Below, piece after piece: positions 34,577 to 46,500 of a DNA stretch of 64,000 nt. A program made the position numbers and the translations under genes. The DNA comes from Nematostella vectensis (lineage: Eukaryota; Cnidaria; Anthozoa; Actiniaria; Edwardsiidae): positions 10,894,494-10,958,493 of the forward strand of contig NC_064047.1 in assembly GCF_932526225.1 (NCBI RefSeq), written 5' to 3'. Numbering within the stretch: position 1 is the stretch's first letter; each line of letters starts with the position of its first letter. A model generated the notes under the pieces. It saw only the letters and a list, made by a program, of their open reading frames with translations, did not search any database and was not told the DNA's origin.

Positions 34577-37500
34577 ATGTCTGTAGTTGACAAGCTAGAT
34601 GCCGCACGGCACTCCATAACGGGGTCAAATTTGGCAAAAATCGCCTGCAAAGCTACAAGCCGCGAAGTTATGGGTCCGAAAAGGAAACATGTTGACTGTG
34701 AGTTATTGGCCGTAATTGTAATTTCTCGATGCAATTACGGTCGCTTGAAATAACTGTAGAATGTGCTAATCGAAGTGTTTTATTTATTATTGAAGACCTT
34801 ATCCAATGCACTAATACAGACAACGTGTCAATACCGAATTTGGCGGAGATTTTATTTGAGCGCTGCACTAATTCCAGTTGGGTTGTCGTCTTCAAATCTC
34901 TTTGCACTTTCCACCATTTGATGAGCTACGGGAATGAGGTAAGCACCACCAACACAAAGGCCGGCTATCGTATTTAGGATTTCCAGCTGTTTAAATGCAG
35001 GCTTTCTGTCTTTTCTTGTTTGAAAGATTCTATTTACACCTCTATTCGTTCTCAGATTACCCATAACAAGGCCGTAACTGGTACGAAAATCCTTTCTCAA
35101 GAGTTTGGTCTCTCACTTCCGTTCTCTAATTCCCTCCCATTCAATTAACACACGCAATACAAAAAAAATACTTCCTTTTACTAAGCAAGCGTGGAATTTT
35201 TCTAGTTGTAGTTGTCTCGAGTTTGGGACCCTGTATCATGCAGGGTGACTTGTCTAATTTTTTTCGGACATTTTATTTGTATAGAAATGCAAATATTATA
35301 CTCGTAGTAGCTTCCATATGTCAACAACAAGTTTTCTCGCCTCTTAGTTTTTGTTTTTGATATTTTACATAAGATCGCAATATTTCAAATTTCCTCCCCT
35401 GGTTCTTGCATATATTTTTGTTCTTTGCTTTGCTTTTTTGTAGTTGTTATACCTCGACTCTTCAGCAAATTGCTTTTCAAAGAGAGCGATTCAAAAAATC
35501 TTATTTTTGTGTCAGCTAAAGGACATATGTATCCAATTCAGCCCCCACTGTCACTCGATTAAAAAAAAAACAGCGTTAAAGAATACATGATCGCCTATTT
35601 GTACATTACACCAAACAAGGTACTTCTCCATTTCGATCGAACGTTTGATCAGGTTTTTTTCTGAACGTGTACAGCCATACTTTCACGGTCTGGTGAACAT
35701 AGGTTTGGCAAGTTCCCGATTTCAATCGAGTTTCTGCAGCTTTCCTGAAGTACTGGTTGCCAGAATGCAATATTTCATAACCACAACAATTCCTTTGCTA
35801 TAGTTACTGCCTTACCATGGTGAAAATCTCAGTACACTTTTGTTTTGTTTGCGATTTTATATTTGCTGAAGCCATTTTGACTGAAACTTGTCAGGCTATG
35901 TAATAAGAATAGGATTTCAATGTAAACAATCTCTTCTAGATCACATAATAGGGTATTTTTTTCCTTTTCTTATATAGAAGACAATTAATTCTTTCCCTCA
36001 TTTTGAAATAAACCCATTTTGACTGAAACTTGTCAGGCTATGTAATAAGAATAGGATTTCAATGTAAACAATCTCTTCTAGATCACATAATAGGGTATTT
36101 TTTTCCTTTTCTTATATAGAAGACAATTAATTCTTTCCCTCATTTTGAAATAATACATTTGTATGTATAACTAAAACCTTTACATGTGAAATAGTACAGT
36201 ATTTTTATCCTCAATCCATTCAAAATCTTTGTTAGTTTTCCCTTAGTCTTGTGGGTCAATTATTTTCCTAAATGCATACATAAGCTTGCGTTGTTGCTGT
36301 GTTTTTTTTTTTTAAGAAATATCTAGTAAAAAACGCTATCTCTGACTTTGTTTAAGCAGTTCCTTGTATTCATGGAGAAAGTAGAGCGACAAGCAGCAAA
36401 ATTAGCGGATAAATTACCATTCCATTTGAAACTAGACGCTGCACGCAGGGTTTACTGGAATACCTGAGGATTGCATCTGCAATTACCTTGAGCCTTCTTT
36501 CTTTTTTCTACCATTAAAAAACACACATTTAATTATGATAAAATCATATGTAAAAATGTATAAATGCTATATTATAACGCTGATTGGGGTAAGAAAGGTA
36601 AGAAACACCAGCTTTCCAGGCAGGGTAGGGGACCCCATAATAGTAAATGGGGGTTTGGGGTTAAAAATTGCTGACTGCCCTCAATGTTCTATCTGTTAGG
36701 AGTATGGATGTTACAACCAGAGTCATCTTTATAAACAATATAATTATTTCTATTTTTTATGGTGTTTATTTTTTGTGTATTTATATATTTATTTATATTA
36801 TATATTTATATATTTATTTATTATATATTTATATATATTTGTATTTTTATATTTATTTTTGTGTATTTATATTTGTGTATTTTTTATTTTTTTTTGGTGT
36901 ATTGTATTCATTGTTCTGGTACGAGATCGGGACAGTTTGGGCTTTTTGATTCTATTCTGAAATATATCAGGATGTATTTCATGAAGAGTGTAGTGTCATA
37001 TATAAATTATCCTAGTCGTCAAACACCAAATGCTAGCATAGAGAACAGAAACTAAATCTTAAATGTGTCACCCTCAATGTGCTATCTCTTAGGGCTAAAT
37101 TTTCTGTTACAACCAAAAATAACCATATTGTAATATCAGTACTGTATATATATTTTTTTATTGCTATGGTTTTTATTATTGTATTATAAGTGCAAAGCAA
37201 ACAATAAGATCTATTTATGCTATCATATTGTTTAGACAAAAGTATTTTTAAGTCAATTGGGAGGGCTGAATTTAAACACTAAACCCCACCAACACGACAG
37301 AATCCTCTAGTTTTTTATGGCAAATGTTTTTAAAAAAACATGACATTTGATAAGAAAAGGTTTTATCTTAGAAAGAAGAAGAAAAAAAAAACAAATCAAG
37401 GAAGGCATGCGTTATTATTATTAGCAATTGGCCTGTGGAGGACAAAATGTTCTTATATTAAGAATGAATCAATAGGCATAGGCATTAAGATTACCTCTAG

Positions 37501-40500
37501 TTCATTACGAAGCGCCCAGAGCATTTTAACTTAGGCCTTGAAGCAGTCTTTATGTATCTCTATGCTATCTGCTACGGTACAGTAGTTGGGAGAATCGAGT
37601 CTGCCCCGCCTCTTGTGGAATCGCAAATCTTTCCACAACGAAATTTAGAGTTAAAATTCCAAGTTTATTATGACTTTCAGCATTGGCATTATAGATAGCA
37701 AAGCCTTGATTCCATTTGCAGTAATAAAATAGCCAGTCTTGCCTTTTTGACCGCACAAGTACAAGCGATTCTCAATCTTCAAGATGGCGGCAATCAAAAA
37801 TTGTGAGATTAGTAAGTGTGCAAAGACTCTTGGGTATGATGTTGCACAACTCGGGACGACATCCATGTTGATTGCCATGTTAGAACTACTATACTTTTGT
37901 CCTTTTCTAGGTAGTAATATCACTGTCAATGCACAATAACAAGAATGCTTAGAAATGCACAATAACAATAATGCTGTGTAAATTGACTGCTATGACTATA
38001 CTGTCTATGGATATCTTGGAAATATTAGAAATGCACAATAACAAGAATGCTGAATGGAAACTAAGGGGAGACCAAAAAGAAGGGGAGAAACAGCCTGGAG
38101 AGTACTTGGGAAAACATATAGCCACGACTGTTGGAAAACCTAAGATCAAAGCAATGTTATTGGTCAACTTGTGGATTGAATGCAACATTTACAATGCTCT
38201 GGGTCCCTGCAGGGTACTCCCTCATGTTGACTTTTGGCCATTTTGACATTTTTTGGCCATTAATTTACCAAAGCATGGAATCAAACAATAGTGGTTAATA
38301 GTATTAATAGTATAATTTCCCAAGTGGATATAAGAAATTGCACATGCTGATTTGTCAAGATTTTTAACCTAGCATTAAAAGTGAAAAATCCCAAAAAGTA
38401 AATCAGAACTGTTTTTCGTTAGTGAAATCTTAGGATTCTCTTGGGTAATAATACTAAAACAATTATTTGCCTCAAGGTCAGTGAATATTGCATAATAATC
38501 CCCTCGACTTCGACTTGGGGATTATTAAAAGCAATATTCACACTTCAGTGAATAATGGTTAAATACCATCTTCCCAGATATCATTGATGGAAATGCTAAT
38601 TTTCCTATATCAATTCAGTAAAATCTCCAGAACTCTTTCCAAAATTTGAAACCAATTTCATCAACTTAAGAAAGCAGCAGTATATAGTAAAAATTGCCCT
38701 GCTAGGAAGTTCTGGATATTATTATATGGATATAAGACCAGGCTTTATGCAACCAGGCCCCCTTGAGTTGACTGCTCCCAGCACTTCACTTTCTATTAGA
38801 AACTCCCAGTCGGTAGGGTTTGTGGTGTTGGGAATCCTTGTAACATTGTAGCAAAAATGAGAATGAAAATTTAAAAAAAATACCTAGGAAAAAGAACAAA
38901 GCTCTACTGACCATGTTAGAAAAATTGCATTTTGATGTTAAGATGGCCTGTTAGATTGAAAATACTTCTAATATTTTCTAGTGTTCTCAGAACCCCGGAA
39001 TAGTGATCATTAAAAAGACATTGTTGCCTCCTTTTGTTGAAGCATCGAACTTTTGAATGGGTGTCATTTTATCAAGGCTGCATTTTAACGTTATAAAGTT
39101 GCTGTACCATATCTACACATTATTGTATATCGCAATTGTCAGTACCATCACTCTTGAGAAAGTCAGCTTTACTTTTATTGTTGTGTTTGTTGCTAGTGTG
39201 CATGTCTTGATCCTGGAAGTCAATCATTGTTTTTTGTTGTTGTTGTTTTTTTCAGAGGTTTATTCAGTATATGGCATCTCGCACAACAAGCTTTACATTA
39301 CAGGGATTTTTAGACAAGAGTGGTGTACAAGGTAATTTATATTCAGTTTCACCAGCATTATGATGGTGATGAAGTTTCACCAGCATTATGATGGTGATGA
39401 TCCTCACCATCATCACAACTGATTTATGATGGTCATATTATTGTCATCATCATTATCATCACCACCCAAAGTATGATTGTCATCATCATTATCATCACCA
39501 CCCAAATTATGATTGTCATCATCATCACCATCACCAAAACTATGGTTGTCATCATCACCAACCAAACTATGATTGTCATCACTATCACCAAAACTATGAT
39601 TGTCATCATTATTGCCATCATCAAACCTTTTTTTATGGTTCTGGGAGGATCTAATAGTCCTTGAACTTTGTTAAAACACACCTTAAGCTACAGACAATAT
39701 GGATTTTGAAAAACTGTAAGCCCCTCTCCAAAATGAGTGCCTTGGCTGGGTAAGCGCGTCACCTGCAACATGAAAACTTAGATAGCTGCTGCAGCGCTTA
39801 TTCAAGCAATTACAGTAATCAAAACAATCAACAGGAATGAAAACAAACTTTGTCAGATTAGCACTTATTTATTGCTAGCACCTTGAAGATAATGATGAAC
39901 TTTTGTCTTCTCAGGCTATGACATGTCAACATTTGTACGTCGCTACGCCAACTATTTAAATGAAAAGGCATGGTCATACAGAGAGATGGGGTATGATTTC
40001 TGCCGCTGCAAGAGAGGGTAAGTCACAAGATTTATTATTACACTGCATTCACATTTACTGTTTAAAAAATCTCTAGGAATATAAAATAACAGTTCAAATC
40101 AGTCACAAGATTTATTATTATACAGCTTCCTCTCTATCCCTGTTTACTGTAACAAATCTCCAGGACTAAAAATGTCCACAGTTAAAATCAGTTACAAGAT
40201 TTATTTTCATACAGCTTTCTCTTCATTCCCTTGTTCCATAACAAATCTCTATGACTAAAAACATAACAGTTAAAATCAGTCACAAGATATATTATTATAC
40301 AGATTTCTCTTCATTCGCACTTCCTGTAACAAATCTCTAGGACTACAAACATTATAGTTTAAATCAGTGATCAGTTGTCGTCTTATCTTTAAAATGTTCA
40401 ATTATAGGGCATTCCATTTCAACAGTTCCAGCTCCTCTGTAGTGGAAAGAAATATTGTGAGGCTTGTATGATGAGCTAATATGTGAGGTCTCCTTAAACA

Positions 40501-43500
40501 GGTCCAATATTAGACTGTCAAGACTCTGTTCTGTTATGTGTTCAGTTTACATAGAACCTCCCTAAGCTGGACAAATAACAGGACAGCTACTGTAGGTGTA
40601 CGAGACCAGTGTCAAAGTTTTGGTAAAAAAAATCTCAGCTTGTATCATAAAAGGGGCCTGAGTGATACATAGTTTAATCCTGTATTGTGTGCTTTCAGGA
40701 AAGAAGATGGAGTTCTGCGTGCTATGGATAGTACGAAAGTAGGTAGCACACACCATTCCAAGCAATACAGAAGACCTAGTATTGAAAGGCCTATGTCAAC
40801 CACACCTTTGTTATTGATTTAAATTATTGGAAGGCAAATAATGTTATTAAATCCCGAAATAAACATCTAAAAACAAAGTTTAATACTTTATTTACCAAAT
40901 CCAATCGAAAATACCGCATTGGCTTCCCCAAATCAGCCGATGGAAATGGATGCTTTTTCACACTTGGTACTTTGCTAGGATGACAAAATGGCTGCTGACA
41001 AGCTGTTTTAACATTGGTTTTGTTTTTAGTTGTTAAAGGCCCTCCCTGTTCTACAGAAGCAAACTGATGCCCTACTTGAAGTTGATGTAAGGATTTGATT
41101 CTTTCAATTTATTAGCCTGCATAGCAAGGGTTTCTTCACAGGGGAAGTGGACATTGAGCGAACATGCCTTTAGTCATACTCTTTGCCTGCTCTCTATCAA
41201 TAGTCAGAGTTGTCAATATGCAGAGTGACTAGTGTTTACTGTATTTCGTAAAAATGTAGGCAATATTGCTGTGTCTAATCGGATATGCTTATTCTACTTA
41301 GATCAAGTCAACAGAGCTGAGTAATGGTGTAATCAACTGTGCATTTGTGCTGTTATTCAAAGTGAGTCTGACACTGTTACAAGACTATGATAAGAAAAAA
41401 AACAGGGAATATATTATCTCCATGATGGAGTTTTAAAACAAATTATATGTGCTGCCCTTAAGATTTCTTTTCTTTCATATTACATTATTTATAATAATAT
41501 AAGACTCAACTCTTAATAATGTTTTAATGTTGCAGGGGCAGATCTAGCTTTTTCATTGTTAACATTTTTTATGCCCTGGTCTCTTACAGGACCTGATCCG
41601 TCTATTTGCCTGTTATAATGATGGTGTTATTAACCTTTTGGGTGAGTACATTACACAGTTGCTAGCCAAAGTATCAGGTGATTTCATTTTTCAAAGGTTG
41701 GAGAGGAAAAATAAATCTAGCTTGTAAGCAATCACACATTCAATCATTCAGTCACAACTTCAATCTTCCATGCAACTTGAATCTCAGGTGTGTCAAACAA
41801 ATAATGATTAGATACTATTTTGAAGTGCTCAAACATAACTTTGATCCGGAGAATCCTCTCACATGAAAAACTATGTCTGTCGTGTAACGTGTCATGTCAG
41901 GAGTGGATCTAGGGGTGCCCCCCCCCTGTTGTCAGATATTTGGCTTAAAGATAACACAAAATATAATGAAATCCACTGAAAAATTAATCCTCCCCTTCCT
42001 TGAATCCTCCCCCCCCCCCCCCCCCTTTTGGAATTCCTGGATCCGCCCTCGCATGTATGATGTCTCACCCCAAACGCTGCTGCTGCTAACTCGTTGTAAT
42101 GCCTTTTATTTTCTTTGGAGGGACCACTGTAATTGTCCTATGACGGCTGTGGACACTCTGGCTTCTAGGAAATAAAAATAAAATAAAAATAATTAAAAAA
42201 TAATAATGCATTATGTAATTACTACTCATCTTATTCTTCAGAGAAATACTTTGACATGCCAAAGAAAGAGTGCAAAGCGGCCCTTGATATCTACAAAAGG
42301 TTTGTCACACGCATGGACAGGGTGTCAGAATTCATGAAAACAGCTGAAGATGTGGGCTTTGATAAGGAGGATATCCCAGACCTTAGCAAGGTAAATTAGA
42401 TATAAATATTACCAATCTGCATAATCCGCTCTACTGACTATATTCTTTCTGGGACAGGCTCCTAACAGTTTATTGGATGCTCTCGAGAACCACTACCAAG
42501 CTCTAGAGAAAGGAAAAGCTACCACAGCCTCTCACAAGTAAGTTGGCACTCTTTACTCTTCCCTTGGTGCCACACCCTAGAGGGAAGAATCCTCCCTCCT
42601 CAAACAGTAGTTGCGGTCTTGCACCTGTGTGGCTGTCAGTCATAGGGAATCTCAACCCCTTGCACCAAGGCTACCTTAACAATATATTGCAGTATATCTG
42701 CCTTTTTTGGTTTATCCTTGTATTAGCTCTCTTCTTGTTAAATTTGCAACTTTGTTTTCAGGCCCCTCACGATACCCTCCATCACCGTACCAAAAGTTGC
42801 AATTGATGCATTTGAGTCTGGCAGTTTCTTGACGAAGTTTGATGACACAGACACAGATGTCAATACCAAACACTTACTAGAGGAGGAGGAAAAACACCTG
42901 CAGGCATTTAAGGTTGGTTTGGACACCCCTAACACATGATGTGGCGTGATAGCCCAGTGGTACGGGCTACGCTTCTCAAGGGTCTACACCCAGGTCAGGG
43001 TCTAAACCCAGGTCAGGTCAACTTGGGATTTATCAGGGGGACTTGGGGTTTGGACATTCCCCACACATGTGGCATGATATCTCATGTGAATCTCTCTTTT
43101 CTCAGTTGAGGATGTTAAGCTGAAGGTCCTTTCTCTGACTGCACATCATTAACCTGTATTGAGGGACCCCTTTATAACTCTTAAAACAATAAAAATGACT
43201 ATTTCCAATCTGATAATATGATAACCTTTTAAAAGGGATAGTGTAAAATAGACATAATACACATAAAGTGTTTCATGACTTTGAGCTATTCCATCAATTT
43301 CACAGTCTGCCAAAGAATCCAACACATCTGTTCAACTGCCAAAACCACAGGCCTCCCAACCATCACAGGTCCCCCGGCCACAGGTACCCCAAGCACCCCA
43401 ACAATTACCATGGCAAGCCTCGGCACCAGCACCAGCACCAGCCAAGGCGACGTCACCCAGTGATGACCTCCTTCAGCTAGATGCAGCATTTGCAGTGTCT

Positions 43501-46500
43501 ATACCACAGGCCACATCCACTTCTTTCTCGCCATCATCTGCATTCCTGCCAAGCCAGCCCTTCTCAGGGGGACAACAAGCATTTCCGTCGAGTGGTGGGT
43601 TTGGCAGTACAAGTCAGTGGGGAGCCACAAACGCGCCCCCTCATGGTGAGACAGTGTTCCTTGATGAGCCACTTCTTGTTATTGTTCACCTTCTAAAATA
43701 CAACAGTTCATTTGTTTGAACACTTTGCCAGTCAATTTTTCAATTTTTTAGGGTGAGAAAAAGTTTTATGTGAAACAATCACTTGAGAAAATGCCCTCGC
43801 CAATTCCCTGCATGGCCCTAGTCATTCTAGTTATTTTATTCCACATTTTTTATATGTCATTTCTGTATTCTTATGTCTCATTTCTGAATCCATGCTTCCA
43901 GGATTTGATAGCAACAGGAATCCATTTGGAGAGCCTACACAGAGTGATGCTGACTTCGACCAGGTGTTTGGGGGCAAAGCAGTCGTTGCCGCTCCCTCCG
44001 ATGTAGGTGTACTACAACCTGTCGCTGCTAGCAATGCTGCTCCAAACCTGATCTCTCAGAGGCAGGCAGAGGAAGAGAGCATTAAAGGGACTGGAGATTT
44101 ACACTCCAGCTTACAAAGAGTGGCCAAGTCACTTGGTACGTAGGTACATATGACTTTTAACAGGGAATGGAGGTCTGCATGGCCCCTGAGCTTACAGTGA
44201 GCTAGGAGAAACTATGATCAAATTTTAGAAATAGACCTAAGCTTCTAAGTATGGCCTCTACAGTTTAATCAAATCTGACTAGTTGAATGACATGCTAATT
44301 TATTTGTCTGCTTTAGACTCATTTTCCGTAGGTAACGGCAGTGTGAAATCTGCAACAGGAAAGACCCAACACCAATGGACTCCATCACAGCCTCAAGTTA
44401 AGACAGGTGGCCCTAATTGGCAAAAACAGAACCTGATGGCAAGCACAACACTCCCACCCTCACAACCTGCATGGGGCGGAGCTGCACCCGTACCAGGAGC
44501 CCAACCTGTGCCCCCTATGGCCCAGCCCATGGGCGGCATGTACAGACCTGGGTTTACACCAGTGTCACAACCAATGGTATGTGTACCACTTCCTCGCTAC
44601 TGGTCACTTTTACCAGTGTCACAACCAATGGTATATGTACCACTACCTTGGCACTGGTCACTTTGAGCAGTGTCACAACCAATGGTATGTGTACCACTAG
44701 TTCGGCACTGGTCACTTTAACCAGTGTCACAACCAATGGTATATGTACCACTACCTTGGCAATGGTCACTTTTACCAGTGTCACAACCAATGGTATGTGT
44801 ACCACTTCCTTGGCACTGGTCACTTTGAGCAGTGTCACAACCAATGGTATGTGTACCACTTCCTTGGTACTGGTCACTTTGAGTAGTGTCACAACCAATG
44901 GTATGTGTACCACTACCTTGGCACTGGTCACTTCTACAAGTGTCACAACCAGTGGTATGTGTACCACTAGCTCGGCGCTGGTCACTTTTACCAGTGTCAC
45001 AACCAATGGTATGTGTACCATTACCTTAGCACTGGTCACTTTTACCAGTGTCACAACCAATGGTATGTGTACCACTACCTTGGCACTGGTCACTTTTACC
45101 AGTGTCACAACCAATGGTATGTGTACCACTACCTTGGCACTGGTCACTTCTACAAGTGTCACAACCAATGGTATGTGTACCACTACCTTGGCACTGGTCA
45201 CTTCTACAAGTGTCACAACCAATGGTATGTGTACCACTAGCTCGGCGCTGGTCACTTTTACCAGTGTCACAACCAATGGTATGTGTACCATTACCTTAGC
45301 ACTGGTCACTTTTACCAGTGTCACAACCAATGGTATGTGTACCACTACCTTGGCACTGGTCACTTTTACCAGTGTCACAACCAATGGTATGTGTACCACT
45401 ACCTTGGCACTGGTCACTTCTACCAGTGTCACAACCAATGGTATGTGTACCACTAGCTCGGCGCTGGTCACTTTTACCAGTGTCACAACCAATGGTATGT
45501 GTACCACTACCTTGGCACTGGTCACTTTTACCAGTGTCACAACCAATGGTATGTGTACCACTACCTTGGCACTGGTCACTTTTACCAGTGTCACAACCAA
45601 TAGTATGTGTACCACTACCTTGGCACTGGTCACTTTGAGCAGTGTCACAACCAATGGTATGTGTACTACTTCCTCGGCACTGGTCGCTTTGAGCAGTGTC
45701 ACAACCAATGGTATGTGTACCACTACCTTGGCACTGGTCACTTTACCAGTATCCAGTATCTTTACCAGGACTGGGAATGTCCTGATATCTAATAGTTACT
45801 GAATTCTGTTGTTACTGTATTCTAGGGACAGGGGTGTCCTGATATGTAATAGTTACTGAATTCTGTTGTTACTGTATTCTAGGGACTGGGGTGTCCTTAT
45901 ATCTAGTAGTTACTGAATTCTGTTGTTACTGTATTCTAGGGACTGGGGTGTCCCGATATCTAATAGTTACTGAATTCTGTTGTTACTGTATTCTAGGGAC
46001 TGGGGTGTCCCGATATCTAATAGTTACTGAATTCTGTTGTTACTGTATTCTAGGGACTGGGATGTCCCGATATCTAATAGTTACTGAATTCTGTTGTTAC
46101 TGTATTCTAGGGACTGGGGTGTCCCGATATCTAATAGTTACTGAATTCTGTTGTTACTGTATTCTAGGGACTGGGGTGTCCCGATATCTAATAGTTACTG
46201 AATTCTGTTGTTACTGTATTCTAGGGACTGGGGTGTCCTGATATCTAATAGTTACTGAATTCTGTTGTTACTGTATTCTAGGGACTGGGGTGTCCCGATA
46301 TCTAATAGTTACTGAATTCTGTTGTTACTGTATTCTAGGGACTGGGGTGTCCCGATATCTAATAGTTACTGAATTCTGTTGTTACTGTATTCTAGGGACT
46401 GGGGTGTCCCGATATCTAATAGTTACTGAATTCTGTTGTTACTGTATTCTAGGGACAGGGAATGTCCTGATATCTAATAGTTACTGAATTCTGTTGTTAC

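Noticed and set aside
34852-35100. Minus-strand 82-aa ORF (ending in GISAALK)
   Set aside because: Its 3' third is antisense to AP180 exon 2, and the rest has no splice context or recognised domain; probably accidental.
37783-37940. Short plus-strand ORF starting ATGGCGGCAATC
   Set aside because: About 50 codons, no recognised domain, inside AP180 intron 2 next to AATGCACAATAACAA repeats; too weak to call.
44417-45802. 461-codon plus-strand and 395-codon minus-strand ORFs
   Set aside because: They follow from the 54-bp (18-codon) period of the donor array and lie in an intron; the repeated Thr/Val-rich peptide has no start or splice context.
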